Source of the DNA: Bacteroidales bacterium
GTDB lineage: Bacteria; Bacteroidota; Bacteroidia; Bacteroidales; P3
Reading direction: 5' to 3'
Assembly: GCA_009783885.1 (NCBI GenBank)
Contig: WRCN01000018.1
Span: 1 to 46,223 of the forward strand
Length of the DNA: 46,223 bases
In this document: positions 25,089 through 35,331 of the stretch, piece after piece
How the letters are laid out: each line of letters starts with the position of its first letter
Position numbering within the stretch: position 1 is the first letter of the stretch
The notes under the pieces: model-generated
What the model was told of the DNA's origin: nothing
Database searches by the model: none
Seen by the model: the letters and a program-made list of their open reading frames with translations, nothing else
Position numbers and translations under genes: made by a program

Positions 25089-25119
25089 CAAAGGTACGAA
25101 AAAAAAACGAAACACCAAA
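25089..25119 (-). promoter_or_regulatory. Promoter of the nuclease/TonB operon
   Basis: Read on the minus strand: -33 TTTG (25116-25119), a 19-nt spacer, and -7 TACCTTTG (25089-25096). The -33 box lies in the loop of the rpoB terminator hairpin. Confidence 0.7.
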
Positions 25120-25129
25120 ATGTTTCGTT
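25098..25129 (-). terminator. Intrinsic terminator after rpoB
   Basis: On the minus strand: AACGAAACA, a six-base loop, TGTTTCGTT, then a T-run. It stands where rpoC would normally start and shows that the rpoB transcript ends here. Confidence 0.8.
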
Positions 25130-25172
25130 TCTTTTTATTTTTCGTAAAGGTGAAGATGTCTCGCCCTTACAG

Positions 25173-28100
25173 TTATTCTTGGAATGTAATCTCCAGCCCA
25201 AGTCCTCGCAATTCGTGAACAAGAACGTTGAACGATTCCGGAATTCCGGGACGCGGCATGTTGTCGCCTTTTACGATGGCTTCGTAAGCTTTGGCACGAC
25301 CCATCACATCATCGGATTTCACCGTCAATACTTCTTGTAGAATGTTCGCAGCACCGTAAGCCTCAAGTGCCCAAACCTCCATTTCTCCGAAACGCTGACC
25401 TCCGAATTGAGCCTTACCGCCCAACGGTTGTTGCGTAATCATCGAGTATGGTCCAATCGAACGAGCATGCATTTTGTCGTCGATCATGTGGTGCAGTTTG
25501 AGCATATAGATATAGCCTACCGTTGCAGGCTGATCAAATCTGTCACCGGTTCCGCCATCGTACAAATACGTGCGTCCGTTTTCAGGAAGTCCTGCTTCGA
25601 CAGTGTATTCAGCGATTTGGTCGAGCGTTGCTCCATCGAAAATCGGAGACGAAAATTCCATACCTAATTTCTTTCCGGCATGACCGAGAACGGTTTCGTA
25701 AATCTGTCCCAAGTTCATACGTGAAGGCACGCCAAGCGGGTTCAACACGATATCCACAGGCGTTCCGTCTTCCAAAAACGGCATGTCTTCTTCGCGAACG
25801 ATTTTCGCCACAATACCTTTATTTCCGTGGCGTCCGGCCATTTTATCACCAACTTTGAGTTTACGTTTTTTCGCAATGTAAACTTTCGCCACTTGAATAA
25901 CGCCGTTAGGCAACTCATCACCTACAGTTGAAGTGAATTTTTCGCGTTGGAAACGTCCGTAAAGTTCGCGATATCTGATGTAATAGTTGTTGAGCAACGT
26001 ACTCACCAATTTGTTGGTTTCCTTATCAGACGTCCATTTGTTTGGATTTACATCCAACAAATCAAGTGAATTCAACGTTTTTGCAGTAAACTTTAATTTT
26101 TTCGGAATAACTTCCTCACGCAAATTGTTGGTTACACCATTTGACGTTTTGTCTTTCAAAATTACCATCAATTTTTCAATCAAATGCTCTTTCAACGCTT
26201 GCGTATCTTTGTTGAATTCTTTTTCCAAATTTTTCAGAATGTCTTTATCTTTGGCACGAGCCTTGCGATCTTTGATAATGCGTGAAAACAAATTGTTTCC
26301 GATAACTGTGCCTTCAACAGAAGGCGGAACTTTCAATGACGCATCTTTCACATCACCGGCTTTATCACCGAAGATAGCGCGCAACAATTTTTCTTCCGGA
26401 GTTGGATCGGTTTCACCTTTCGGTGTGATTTTTCCAACCAAAATATCGCCTTCTTGCACTTCCGCACCAATACGAACGATACCGTTTTCATCCAAATCTT
26501 TGGTGGCATCTTGACTAACGTTCGGAATATCCGGTGTCAATTCTTCAAAACCACGCTTGGTTTCACGAACATCCAACGTGTATTCTTCAATGTGCAACGA
26601 TGTAAAAATATCTTCTTTCACCACTTTCTCGGAAATCACAATGGCATCCTCGAAGTTATAACCTTTCCAGGGCATGAATGCCACCATCAAGTTACGTCCT
26701 AACGCCAATTCGCCGCGTTTCGTAGCATAACCTTCGCAAAGCACTTGACCTTTTGTTACTTTGTCGCCTTTGCGAACAATCGGAACCAAGTTGATACACG
26801 TGTTTTGGTTGGTACGATGGAATTTGGTGAGTTTATAAGTTTTTACATCCGAATCAAATGACGTCAACTGTGTGAATTTGTCTTGATCGTATTTGATGGT
26901 GATTTCGTTGGCATCCACGGCAGTAACAACGCCGTTTGCTTCAGCATTCATCAACACGCGAGAATCTTGCGCCACATATTTTTCCAAGCCTGTACCTACA
27001 AGTGGCACTTCGGGGTTCAGCAATGGCACGGCTTGACGCATCATATTCGAGCCCATCAACGCACGGTTCGCATCATCCTTTTCAATAAACGGAATGAGCG
27101 ATGCTGCGATGGATGCGATTTGATTTGTTGCAACGTCCATAAGTTGAATATCCTCTTTTTCCAAAATTGGATAATCAGCTTGGTAACGCGCCTTGATACG
27201 GGTATCCTTAATTTTTCCGTCTTTATCTATTTTGATATGGGCTTGCGCAATATTTTTATCTTCCTCTTCCTCAGCTGTAAGATAAATCGGGTCCGAAACC
27301 AAATCCACTTTACCGTTAGTCACAGCACGGTAGGGCGTTTCAATAAATCCAAGTTTATCAATTTTCGCAAAAACGCAAAGCGATGAAATCAAACCAATAT
27401 TCGGCCCTTCGGGCGTTTCAATCGTACACAAACGTCCGTAGTGCGTGTAGTGAACGTCGCGAACCTCAAAACCTGCGCGCTCTCTCGATAAACCTCCCGG
27501 TCCTAAAGCCGAAATACGACGTTTGTGCGTGATTTCAGAAAGTGGGTTGGTTTGATCCATGAATTGCGATAACTGATTCGTTCCGAAAAACGAATTAATC
27601 ACCGATGAAAGCGTTTTCGCATTAATCAATTCCGTAGGTGTAAACACCTCATTGTCGCGCACATTCATACGTTCACGAATCGTGCGTGCCATACGAGCCA
27701 AGCCCACTCCAAATTGAGCATAGAGTTGCTCGCCAACCGTACGTACACGGCGATTACTCAAGTGGTCGATATCATCCACATCCGCTTGAGAATTCACCAG
27801 TTCGATAAGATATTTGATAATGGAAATAATATCTTCTTTGGTCAAAACGCGAACCGACGAAGGTGTTGTCAAATTCAATTTTTTGTTGATCCTGTAACGT
27901 CCAACTTCGCCTAAGTCATAACGTTTGTCAGAGAAAAAGAGTTTATCGATGATGCCACGAGCTGTTTCTTCATCGGGTGGTTCGGCGTTGCGCAATTGGC
28001 GATAGATATACTCTACCGCTTCTTTCGAGTTGTTGGCAGCGTCTTTTTGTAAGGTGTTGAAAATCACCGAACAGTCGATTTGACCTTCTTTTTCGTTGTG

Positions 28101-28979
28101 AATTAGGATGGTTTTGATACCGGCATCCACAATCATGTCGATGTGTCTATCTTCGAGTTCGGTTTCGCGATCAATCAGTACTTCCGTACGTTCGATAGAT
28201 ACCACTTCACCCGTATCTTCGTCCACAAAATCCTCAATCCACGAGCGCACCACGCGAGCAGCGAGACGTGCGCCTATATAACGTTTGAGTCCTGCTTTGG
28301 AAACTTTTACTTCTTCCGCAAGATCGAAAATTTCTAAAATATCTTTGTCCGTTTCGAAACCGATTGCACGCAAAAGCGTGGTAATAGGCAGTTTCTTTTT
28401 ACGGTCGATGTACGCGTACATCACGTTGTTGATGTCGGTCGTAAATTCCATCCAAGACCCCTTGAACGGAATAATACGTGCCGAGCAGAGTTGTTGTCCG
28501 TTGGAGTGATAACTCGTCCCGAAAAACACACCCGGCGAGCGGTGCAACTGCGATACAATCACACGTTCTGCGCCATTGATAACAAACGAACCGCGTGGCG
28601 TCATGTAAGGAATCATGCCCAAATACACTTCCTGTTCGATTTTTTGGAAATCTTCGTGGTCGGGATCCGTGCATTCTAAGCGGAGTTTAGCCTTCAAAGG
28701 CACGCTATACGTCAAACCACGCTCAACACACTCTTCAAGGGTGTAGCGGGGCGGATCAACGAAATAGTCTAAAAATTCCAACACAAAATTGTTGCGGGCA
28801 TCCGTAATCGGGAAATTTTCTTTAAAAACTTTGTAAAGCCCTTCGTTTTCGCGGTTTTCAGGATTAGTTTCCAATTGGAAAAAATCTTGAAACGATTTTA
28901 ACTGAATGTCGAGAAAGTCAATGTGTTCAGCAGGTTTAGCCGATGCGAAATTGATTTTTTGGATAGGTTTTGTTGCCAT
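25173..28979 (-). CDS. rpoB: RNA polymerase beta subunit
   Basis: 1268 residues, full length for Bacteroidetes. The start [13 protein letters not shown] and the end [16 protein letters not shown] are intact. The rifampicin region is wild type in appearance ([29 protein letters not shown]). The '[12 protein letters not shown]' block and the beta flap region are present. It is not next to rplL: two secreted-protein genes intervene, with only 34 bp between the protease stop and the rpoB start, and no promoter box is visible in that gap. There is no rpoC downstream; a terminator and a surface-protein operon follow. Confidence 0.98.
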   Translation of the reverse strand: MATKPIQKINFASAKPAEHIDFLDIQLKSFQDFFQLETNPENRENEGLYKVFKENFPITDARNNFVLEFLDYFVDPPRYTLEECVERGLTYSVPLKAKLRLECTDPDHEDFQKIEQEVYLGMIPYMTPRGSFVINGAERVIVSQLHRSPGVFFGTSYHSNGQQLCSARIIPFKGSWMEFTTDINNVMYAYIDRKKKLPITTLLRAIGFETDKDILEIFDLAEEVKVSKAGLKRYIGARLAARVVRSWIEDFVDEDTGEVVSIERTEVLIDRETELEDRHIDMIVDAGIKTILIHNEKEGQIDCSVIFNTLQKDAANNSKEAVEYIYRQLRNAEPPDEETARGIIDKLFFSDKRYDLGEVGRYRINKKLNLTTPSSVRVLTKEDIISIIKYLIELVNSQADVDDIDHLSNRRVRTVGEQLYAQFGVGLARMARTIRERMNVRDNEVFTPTELINAKTLSSVINSFFGTNQLSQFMDQTNPLSEITHKRRISALGPGGLSRERAGFEVRDVHYTHYGRLCTIETPEGPNIGLISSLCVFAKIDKLGFIETPYRAVTNGKVDLVSDPIYLTAEEEEDKNIAQAHIKIDKDGKIKDTRIKARYQADYPILEKEDIQLMDVATNQIASIAASLIPFIEKDDANRALMGSNMMRQAVPLLNPEVPLVGTGLEKYVAQDSRVLMNAEANGVVTAVDANEITIKYDQDKFTQLTSFDSDVKTYKLTKFHRTNQNTCINLVPIVRKGDKVTKGQVLCEGYATKRGELALGRNLMVAFMPWKGYNFEDAIVISEKVVKEDIFTSLHIEEYTLDVRETKRGFEELTPDIPNVSQDATKDLDENGIVRIGAEVQEGDILVGKITPKGETDPTPEEKLLRAIFGDKAGDVKDASLKVPPSVEGTVIGNNLFSRIIKDRKARAKDKDILKNLEKEFNKDTQALKEHLIEKLMVILKDKTSNGVTNNLREEVIPKKLKFTAKTLNSLDLLDVNPNKWTSDKETNKLVSTLLNNYYIRYRELYGRFQREKFTSTVGDELPNGVIQVAKVYIAKKRKLKVGDKMAGRHGNKGIVAKIVREEDMPFLEDGTPVDIVLNPLGVPSRMNLGQIYETVLGHAGKKLGMEFSSPIFDGATLDQIAEYTVEAGLPENGRTYLYDGGTGDRFDQPATVGYIYMLKLHHMIDDKMHARSIGPYSMITQQPLGGKAQFGGQRFGEMEVWALEAYGAANILQEVLTVKSDDVMGRAKAYEAIVKGDNMPRPGIPESFNVLVHELRGLGLEITFQE

Positions 28980-29013
28980 ATATTTTATCTATATTGTTTA
29001 TCTGTTGTTTTTA

Positions 29014-31782
29014 TTACCGTGTTACAATAATTTGTTCTCTCACAATTTCTCCTCCACCTTCAATGTGCAGGTAGTAGGTGCCCGGTGACAACGGCGAAGT
29101 ATTGAATTTCACTGGTCTTGGTTTGCCATCACGATGGCGATACCGAAACCGCGTTTGTCTTGGGATGTTGCCGAAATTGTCTAAGAGCCTGACAGTGTAT
29201 TCTACGGGCTCATCTGTGTCGGGAAGTTCTATGAATTCGATGGTGAGTTCGTTGTTGACGGGATTGGGCGAATAGATAATTTTGATACACGGTGGACAGG
29301 GGATTGGATCTCCTATACCAAGACAATGACGACCAGGTTCATACTCTATTACTTTCCAGTTACTCCAACCGCAGGTATTTTGCAAACGAACCTCAATGCG
29401 GGCTAACCCATTGTTAAACTGGCTTGCCTGCAACTGACAACTGGTTATTCCGAGATATGTGGGCGCAGAGTGATTGCGAAACAAAACTTCGGTAGTTTTT
29501 TTCCATTCGCCTTGCAAAATTCCATTTGGTAAATTTAACGTATTCGGGATAATGCCGTTATAAGTGAGTGTATCCAAGAAAAAATATTCCGACCGTCCCC
29601 AAGTTACTGTATCTTCGTGGCGGCGACTGCCTATGAAATTAGCATTAGGCGTATAGCCAATGCTTATTGCTTTTTCGAAATTAATTGGGCATTTGTCGTT
29701 GAATGTGACAGTTACTCTTAATAAAGCAGCCCTGCAATCATCAACACTTTCGCCAAGTTGAACACAAATTGGATTTAAATTGAGATTTGGTGGATTAAGA
29801 CTTAAGCAGGTTGTCAACCCACTTCCAAATTGCCACGACACTGTCGCCCCTGAAGGCAAATTTAATACTTTGTATTCAGCTTGAGATACAGGTACAAACC
29901 CATTTCCACTACCTGGTGCAGTTACAATGGCATCTGGTCCGAAAATAAATCCATTAGCCCAATTACAGGCTTGAATAAGGATGCTGATAGGAACTCCATT
30001 GACCATTGCTGTTAATTCCCCGAATTGCCCATTTGGACATGCAGTAACTGTTGCCCAATTGGCACCAGTGTCGACAACGGTAAATCCTGAAGTTACACTC
30101 CAAGAAGAAGCTTGGAAACTATTATTGCCTAATGTGTAAGTGGCTGTCGCACAAAGAGTGAAAGGGCCATAAATAGCAAGGGGTGTTATTATGGCACAGT
30201 TTCCATATTCATCCATTGGTCCTAAGTATGGGTCGGAATCATCGCCATCAGGTTCATCAGGGGCCCAAGAAGGACAACTCGCAGGCTTTGGTCCAATGCC
30301 CCAATAATAATAACCGTCACCGTCTTTATCCTCACAAATAATGTCGTCATCAGTGTAGTTGAGGCTTGTGACAGGAGGTTGGATGTAGCAACACGGTAAC
30401 ATTTCATTAAGTTTGTCAAATAAAATATACAAATACCCTCCATTTCCAGCTCCAATACCATAACTGTTTTTATATATCCAATATGTTTGTCCAATGAGAG
30501 GACTTCCTGGACGAATTATAGAATCAAGATAAGAAGTATGGCTCACATATTTTATCGTATCTCCCGCTTTAATTTCGTGAAATCCAACTAATGGCATTGC
30601 ATGACCATAAATTGTATTACCAAAACCAGAAGCAAGAGGGCCTTTATGTATAAGATATTTTTTTATTGAATCAACATTTCCTGATATGCCAAAAGCTCCT
30701 TCTGGAGCTCTTCCTGAAACCTTTATTTTTTCAGTTGGTATTGCACACTTTTTAGAACAAGGTAAATCTGCATTAGCAAAAGGGAAACAACTTTCGTTAA
30801 CGACGCCTGTGCTAGCAACGTAGTCTATTGCTTTATGATAAGCTCCTCCTTCTAGATTAGTCCCAGCTTTACTACACGAAATTACATCTTGTTCGGATAA
30901 GTCTATATCAATTTTTTGATTATAATATAAATTAACAAAAGCTTCAACCACTCCAACTGCCGTAAATGCCCAACAACCACCTCCACTACTCTGATGTTTT
31001 ACAGAAGTCATCCAGTTTCTTCCATGCCGATTTCTCCAATCAAACGAGGAAACATATGCTGAGGTTTGTTGAGAATAAGTTGAACTTGAAACATTGGGTT
31101 GTTCAGTCATAAAAATACCGGATGTATAATACTCCAAACCATTTGATATAAAATCGTCCGAATTACCAAAAAATGTTTTCTTTATTGCAAAATTTTTTAA
31201 TGCAAGGTCTGTGATTCCCGCACACCAATAGAGATTGTTTTCCTTGTTGTAAAGATTAATTTTTTCGCTCTTTATTCTAACCTGATTATCTTTGATATCA
31301 GCCTTTAATGTTTCTAGCTCTGTTTTTTCTTCTTGACTTATGTATTCTTTTGACAACTCAATAGTTTTTAATGTTAGGTTTGCATTGACAATAATTAATT
31401 TCATCGCGTATGGAATAACAGAGTCAAGTAATGATGTTTCTTCGCAAATGTTATCGAAAGAAATTTCATTACTGTCAGCAATCATTGGATAAGATTCAAA
31501 TACCAAATATTCATTCTTTTCAACATCTATCAATATAATCCTTACCAAACTATTTTCGTTCCCTTCGAAAAAAATATTTCCACTAACAGACATTCCCGAA
31601 ATTACAACTTTTTCATCAAAAGGATAAATTAAATCTTTTTCAGAATAGGTCTTATTGAGTTCTGTTACTTCTATCTTACTTTTCTTGTACATTGAAAAGT
31701 ATGATGCCTCTTGGGGAAAGGCTGTCATCCCAAAACACAAACAAAAAACTCCAATGAATGTAATAACTGATTGTGGCTTCAT
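29014..31782 (-). CDS. Papain-like (C1) cysteine protease with T9SS sorting domain
   Basis: 922 residues with signal peptide (about 1-24, MTAFPQ). A 240-residue N-terminal region without a recognised domain precedes the C1 domain, which starts FDWRNRHG. Catalytic residues are C270 (GGGCWAF), H394 (GHAMPLVGF) and N439 (YKNSYG). A calcium-binding-like stretch (DKDGDGYYYWG, PDGDDSDP) follows, then Ig-like modules and a type A T9SS domain ending GTYYLHIEGGGEIVREQ. The last 330 residues are a paralogue of the C-terminal part of the S8 protease. It lies between rplL and rpoB, 6 bp after a second T9SS cargo gene. Confidence 0.92.
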   Translation of the reverse strand: MKPQSVITFIGVFCLCFGMTAFPQEASYFSMYKKSKIEVTELNKTYSEKDLIYPFDEKVVISGMSVSGNIFFEGNENSLVRIILIDVEKNEYLVFESYPMIADSNEISFDNICEETSLLDSVIPYAMKLIIVNANLTLKTIELSKEYISQEEKTELETLKADIKDNQVRIKSEKINLYNKENNLYWCAGITDLALKNFAIKKTFFGNSDDFISNGLEYYTSGIFMTEQPNVSSSTYSQQTSAYVSSFDWRNRHGRNWMTSVKHQSSGGGCWAFTAVGVVEAFVNLYYNQKIDIDLSEQDVISCSKAGTNLEGGAYHKAIDYVASTGVVNESCFPFANADLPCSKKCAIPTEKIKVSGRAPEGAFGISGNVDSIKKYLIHKGPLASGFGNTIYGHAMPLVGFHEIKAGDTIKYVSHTSYLDSIIRPGSPLIGQTYWIYKNSYGIGAGNGGYLYILFDKLNEMLPCCYIQPPVTSLNYTDDDIICEDKDGDGYYYWGIGPKPASCPSWAPDEPDGDDSDPYLGPMDEYGNCAIITPLAIYGPFTLCATATYTLGNNSFQASSWSVTSGFTVVDTGANWATVTACPNGQFGELTAMVNGVPISILIQACNWANGFIFGPDAIVTAPGSGNGFVPVSQAEYKVLNLPSGATVSWQFGSGLTTCLSLNPPNLNLNPICVQLGESVDDCRAALLRVTVTFNDKCPINFEKAISIGYTPNANFIGSRRHEDTVTWGRSEYFFLDTLTYNGIIPNTLNLPNGILQGEWKKTTEVLFRNHSAPTYLGITSCQLQASQFNNGLARIEVRLQNTCGWSNWKVIEYEPGRHCLGIGDPIPCPPCIKIIYSPNPVNNELTIEFIELPDTDEPVEYTVRLLDNFGNIPRQTRFRYRHRDGKPRPVKFNTSPLSPGTYYLHIEGGGEIVREQIIVTR

Positions 31783-31788
31783 TTTTTA

Positions 31789-32694
31789 TTATTTTATCAG
31801 TATTCTTTTTATTGCAATATCATTCCCCTTTTGAACGGAAATCAAATAAACCCCTGTTTTTAAATTCGTTTTGTCTATTTCGCAAATATTAATGCATTTC
31901 GATTTATGATATAATAATCGTCCTTGCATATCAAATAATCTAACGCTGTACGCCTGAGAATCACTAAAAACAATTACAATATTATGATTTGAAACAAAAA
32001 CATCTATCTCTTTTTCTAATTTTGTATTGAAAATTGAAGTTATGGTATTCCATATAAAACACCCTTCATCATTTCGTTTGTATATGAGAGAATCGTTGCG
32101 ATAAAGACAGAGTAAATGGCCAGTTGTTCCTCCATATAATCGAGGCAACGAACTTGTTAACAATCCAGCTTCGCCTCCAATTCCTTCCACCCAATACTGT
32201 AAAGAAGATAGAAAATCATCAATCCGACTTCGTATAGTTACCCGTTTGTGTATGTTATTGTTTATCGTTATATAATCAACAGCCTCCACTATATTATAGA
32301 CATCAGCCCCAATCCCTAATCGAAAATCAAATAATTCTATAGTGTCACCAACTTCAACATTGAAGCTGTACAATAAAACTTCATCGGAAGTTAGCGATTT
32401 ATAATATACTTTACGTTCCTTGACATCTTCTCTTATAAATCCTTTCAATGCCCAATTATCACCAAATTCATTGTCAGTAAAAAACAGTTTTTTGTAATTT
32501 ATAATTCCGATAGTTGTATCCCCCACAATTTTTAATTGTTCTGTCTTGTCATAGTTATATTCATGCGCAGTGGTTCGAAAGGAATGCATAACATTCCATT
32601 GGTTTCCAGGCATGAGTAAAGGCATATATGTTTGTGCATTTACCTGCAAAACGCAACAACTGAGGAAACTGAGGAAAAGATTTTTTGTTTTCAT
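31789..32694 (-). CDS. T9SS cargo protein of unknown function
   Basis: 301 residues. Signal peptide about 1-20 (VLQVNAQ), then a beta-rich domain starting 'YMPLLMPGNQWNV' with repeated strands (VGDTTIGIINYKKLF, VGDTIELFDF). The end is a T9SS sorting domain: 'YSVRLFDMQGRLLYHK' and 'LKTGVYLISVQKG'. Proteins with this plan are common in Bacteroidales but have no assigned role. It is the first gene of the unit inserted between rplL and rpoB and has its own -7 box. Confidence 0.75.
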   Translation of the reverse strand: MKTKNLFLSFLSCCVLQVNAQTYMPLLMPGNQWNVMHSFRTTAHEYNYDKTEQLKIVGDTTIGIINYKKLFFTDNEFGDNWALKGFIREDVKERKVYYKSLTSDEVLLYSFNVEVGDTIELFDFRLGIGADVYNIVEAVDYITINNNIHKRVTIRSRIDDFLSSLQYWVEGIGGEAGLLTSSLPRLYGGTTGHLLCLYRNDSLIYKRNDEGCFIWNTITSIFNTKLEKEIDVFVSNHNIVIVFSDSQAYSVRLFDMQGRLLYHKSKCINICEIDKTNLKTGVYLISVQKGNDIAIKRILIK

Positions 32695-32723
32695 TTTAGC
32701 TTAGTTTTTAGTATTATTTTTTG

Positions 32724-32731
32724 CAAAGATA
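32724..32731 (-). promoter_or_regulatory. -7 box for the T9SS cargo/protease/rpoB unit
   Basis: TATCTTTG on the minus strand, 30 bp before the cargo gene start. It is the only promoter-like box recognised between rplL and rpoB. The -33 region is not clear. Confidence 0.55.
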
Positions 32732-32763
32732 TAAAATAATATTTAACTTATAAGTTTATTGAA

Positions 32764-32779
32764 TGGCACGGCCACTGCA
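32764..32779 (+). promoter_or_regulatory. Orphan sigma-54-like motif
   Basis: TGGCACG, four bases, then CTGCA: GG and GC are spaced by 10 nt as in -24/-12 promoters. No gene follows on the plus strand before the rplL 3' end, so any product would be an untranslated or antisense RNA. Confidence 0.25.
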
Positions 32780-32988
32780 AATTCGCACCAGTAGGACGTG
32801 TTTTAACCTTGCATTGTTTTTTAATGTTTTCTCTCATAAATCAACTTTTTACCACACGTGTATAAGAACCAAACAACCATGCTTTTTCAATAGGTTGATC
32901 AGTAAAGAACATATCAAGTTTGTTCAAAATAACACTACTCATTTGTATTGTTTTATCGTGTAAAATTAAGTCCTATTTTAAACGGACA

Positions 32989-33028
32989 AAAGGAATACGG
33001 CTTTTTGCAATAAAAAGCCGATTCCTTT
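32989..33028 (-). terminator. Terminator after rplL
   Basis: On the minus strand AAGGAATCGGCTTTTT pairs with AAAAAGCCGTATTCCTTTT with one bulge. A short T-run (TTTT) follows. It closes the secE-rplL ribosomal unit, separating it from rpoB. Confidence 0.65.
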
Positions 33029-33037
33029 GGAGTTGTT

Positions 33038-33066
33038 GTAGGGGCGGAGGCATGCCTCGTCCCTAC
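33038..33066. repeat. GTAGGGG palindromic element
   Basis: GTAGGG..GAGGCAT pairs with ATGCCTCGTCCCTAC. It sits immediately past the rplL stop codon. Confidence 0.75.
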
Positions 33067-33072
33067 ATTAGT

Positions 33073-33447
33073 TTATTTCACTTCTACAACCGCGCCTTGC
33101 TCTTCGAGTTGTTTTTTCAAAGCGTCGGCTTCGTCTTTTGTTACGCCTTCTTTCAAAGGTTTCGGTGCAGCGTCTACCAATTCTTTTGCTTCTTTCAAAC
33201 CGAGAGAAGTTAATTCTTTTACGGCTTTCACGATAGCCAATTTGTTTGGACCTGCTTCTTTCAAAATTACATCGAAAGCAGTTTTTTCTTCTGCTACCGG
33301 GCCTGCTGCTGCCGGACCTGCTGCTACTGCAACTGCCGCTGCTGCGGGCTCAATACCGTATTCTTCTTTAAGAACGTCTGCTAATTCTTTTACTTCTTTA
33401 ACAGTTAAGTTTACTAATTCTTCTGCTAATTTTTTGATGTCTGCCAT
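33073..33447 (-). CDS. rplL: Ribosomal protein L7/L12
   Basis: 124 residues from the ATG at 33447 ([14 protein letters not shown]). A longer open frame upstream only translates a palindromic repeat and is rejected. The N-terminal dimerisation domain is followed by an Ala/Gly-rich hinge ([19 protein letters not shown], short form) and the C-terminal domain '[42 protein letters not shown]', which contacts translation factors. The spacing from rplJ (118 bp) is unusual because it contains a double-hairpin repeat. That could alter the relative output of L10 and L7/L12. Confidence 0.97.
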   Translation of the reverse strand: MADIKKLAEELVNLTVKEVKELADVLKEEYGIEPAAAAVAVAAGPAAAGPVAEEKTAFDVILKEAGPNKLAIVKAVKELTSLGLKEAKELVDAAPKPLKEGVTKDEADALKKQLEEQGAVVEVK

Positions 33448-33497
33448 GATAATTATGGATTTTTTTGTTTTTAATTTTGTTGTTTTGTTTTTTTTTT

Positions 33498-33556
33498 GCT
33501 CCCTTCGACTCCGCTCAGGGAGCGGAACCGGGTGGCTGAGCGGAGTCGAAGCCACC
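33498..33556. repeat. TTCGACTCCGCTCA-core palindromic element (copy 2)
   Basis: Half 1: GCTCCC, core TTCGACTCCGCTCA, GGGAGC. Half 2: GGTGGC, reverse-complement core, GCCACC. It lies in the rplJ-rplL spacer and is transcribed with the operon. Confidence 0.9.
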
Positions 33557-33565
33557 TCTACCTTG

Positions 33566-34087
33566 TTAAGCGGCTTTTTCTTCTAATGTTTTCAACACAC
33601 CTGCAATCGTTTGGCCACCCGATTTAAGAGCGCCAATAACGTTTTGCATTGGAGATTGTAACATTCCGAGAACATCACCGATAAGTTCGTTTTTCGACTT
33701 GATGCTAACTAAAGCATCTAACATCTCGTGACCTAAGTAGAAGGCTTCTTCCACATAAGCACCTTTCAATTTGAACTTATCAATAGTTGTGCCGAATTCT
33801 TTAATGAGTTTAGCCGGTTCGTTGTTGATTTGCGAAAGCATGATAGCTGAAGTTCCCTTCATTGCCGGATGCAATTCGCTGTAATCAACGTCGAATGTAG
33901 TTAAAGCTCTTTTCAACAAGGTATTTTTTACTACAATTAGTTTCACGTTTCTGCGGAAACACAAGCGACGTAATTTGCTCGTTTGTTCTGCATTCAGACC
34001 GGTTGTGTCTGCGATGTAGAGGTGCGGCGTTGTTGCGATGTGTTCGGCTAATTGTGCAACTAATTGACTTTTTTGGTCTTTGTTCAT
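33566..34087 (-). CDS. rplJ: Ribosomal protein L10
   Basis: 173 residues, normal length. Anchors L7/L12 dimers to the large subunit stalk. Typical stretches are '[39 protein letters not shown]', '[11 protein letters not shown]' and the C-terminal helix that binds L7/L12 ([21 protein letters not shown]). It follows rplA by 13 bp, so there is no room for a long autoregulatory leader directly in front of it. Confidence 0.96.
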   Translation of the reverse strand: MNKDQKSQLVAQLAEHIATTPHLYIADTTGLNAEQTSKLRRLCFRRNVKLIVVKNTLLKRALTTFDVDYSELHPAMKGTSAIMLSQINNEPAKLIKEFGTTIDKFKLKGAYVEEAFYLGHEMLDALVSIKSKNELIGDVLGMLQSPMQNVIGALKSGGQTIAGVLKTLEEKAA

Positions 34088-34100
34088 ACCTGTTTAAATG

Positions 34101-34790
34101 TTAGAATGATTTAGGATCGATTTTAATGCCGGGGCTCATGGTACTTGACATATAAATGCTTTTTACGTACGTACCTTTCGCTTTTTGTGGTTTCAACTTC
34201 ACAATCAAGTTCAACACTTCGGCAGTATTTTCTTTGATTTTTTGAGCATCGAAAGAAACTTTTCCTACACGTGTGTGAATGATTCCTGTTTTATCAACTT
34301 TGAAGTCGATTTTTCCACCTTTGGCGTCAGCTACAGCTTTGCCGATGTCCATTGTAACGGTACCCGTTTTAGGATTCGGCATCAAGTTGCGAGGTCCTAA
34401 AATTTTTCCGAGAGCACCCACTTTGGGCATCACGCTTGGCATTGTAATAATAACATCAACGTCCGTCCAACCGCCTTTAATTTTGTCTACGTATTCGTCC
34501 AATCCGTAGTAATCGGCTCCGGCTGCCTTAGCCTCATCTTCTTTGTCGGGCGTACAAAGCACCAACACGCGCATCGTTTTACCCGTGCCATGTGGTAAAG
34601 TAACCGATCCGCGAACCATTTGATCCGACTTACGTGGGTCAACGCCCAAACGAACGTCGATATCCACCGAAGCATCAAATTTTGTGGTGGTGATGTCTTT
34701 CACGACTTTAGAAGCCTCCTCCAAAGTATAGATTTTTTCTTTGTCGAATTTTGCTAAAACGTCTTTTCTTTTTTTTGTTATTTGTCCCAT
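34101..34790 (-). CDS. rplA: Ribosomal protein L1
   Basis: 229 residues, normal length. Stalk-base protein that binds 23S rRNA and can repress its own operon. Recognised by '[36 protein letters not shown]' and the signature '[18 protein letters not shown]'. It is separated from rplK by 78 bp containing two GC-rich palindromes. Confidence 0.97.
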   Translation of the reverse strand: MGQITKKRKDVLAKFDKEKIYTLEEASKVVKDITTTKFDASVDIDVRLGVDPRKSDQMVRGSVTLPHGTGKTMRVLVLCTPDKEDEAKAAGADYYGLDEYVDKIKGGWTDVDVIITMPSVMPKVGALGKILGPRNLMPNPKTGTVTMDIGKAVADAKGGKIDFKVDKTGIIHTRVGKVSFDAQKIKENTAEVLNLIVKLKPQKAKGTYVKSIYMSSTMSPGIKIDPKSF

Positions 34791-34808
34791 TGATTTAATT
34801 TTTTGGTT

Positions 34809-34862
34809 GGGGCAGGGTCTGCCTGCCCTGTTTGCAATTGGGCGCGCTGACCGCGCCCCTAC
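34809..34862. repeat. Tandem GC-rich palindromes between rplK and rplA
   Basis: A first hairpin GGGGCAGG..CCTGCCC is followed by GGGCGCG-CTGAC-CGCGCCCCTAC, a member of the GTAGGGGC family read on the minus strand. Confidence 0.8.
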
Positions 34863-34868
34863 AGATTA

Positions 34869-35309
34869 TTACGCAGGAGCATTCCCGCCTTTCACGGTAA
34901 TACCCATCGAACGCGCCGTACCGGCAACCATTTTCATGGCAGCCTCAGTGGTAAAGCAGTTCAAGTCGGGCATTTTCGCTTCAGCAATAGTGCGAACCTG
35001 ATCCCAAGTTACTTCTGCAATCTTATTACGATTAGGCTCGTTAGAACCTTTTTTCGCTTTGGTTACGTCCATAAGTTGAACCGCCACAGGTGGTGTTTTT
35101 ACGATGAAATCAAACGATTTATCGGCGTAAACAGTTATGATTACAGGTATGACTTTTCCTGCACTCTCTTGCGTACGAGCGTTAAACTGTTTGCAAAATT
35201 CCATAATATTCACACCCTTTGCTCCTAATGCAGGACCAACAGGTGGCGATGGATTGGCTGCGCCTCCTTTAATCTGTAGTTTGATTAATGCGCTAATTTG
35301 TTTTGCCAT
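34869..35309 (-). CDS. rplK: Ribosomal protein L11
   Basis: 146 residues. Part of the GTPase-associated centre. The N-terminal '[37 protein letters not shown]' and C-terminal '[29 protein letters not shown]' are diagnostic. It lies 115 bp after nusG; that gap contains two separate palindromes. Confidence 0.97.
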   Translation of the reverse strand: MAKQISALIKLQIKGGAANPSPPVGPALGAKGVNIMEFCKQFNARTQESAGKVIPVIITVYADKSFDFIVKTPPVAVQLMDVTKAKKGSNEPNRNKIAEVTWDQVRTIAEAKMPDLNCFTTEAAMKMVAGTARSMGITVKGGNAPA

Positions 35310-35331
35310 TGTTTTTTCTTTTTTGTCGTTG

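Larger units (their letters stand above)
32695..33072. other. 378-bp gap between rplL and the T9SS cargo gene
   Basis: From left to right the gap holds four elements: a minus-strand -7 box (32724-32731), a plus-strand sigma-54-like motif (32764-32779), the rplL terminator hairpin (32989-33028), and a GTAGGGG palindrome (33038-33066). No convincing coding sequence was seen between 32780 and 32988. Confidence 0.6.

Noticed and set aside
25051-29013. Assembly chimera as the reason for the missing rpoC
   Set aside because: Not excluded, but set aside: rpoB is intact, has a clean terminator on one side and an in-phase close spacing on the other, and both flanks have the same promoter and repeat styles.
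33448-33555. N-terminal extension of rplL by 36 residues
   Set aside because: It only translates the palindromic repeat and a basic run. [11 protein letters not shown] is the normal L7/L12 start.
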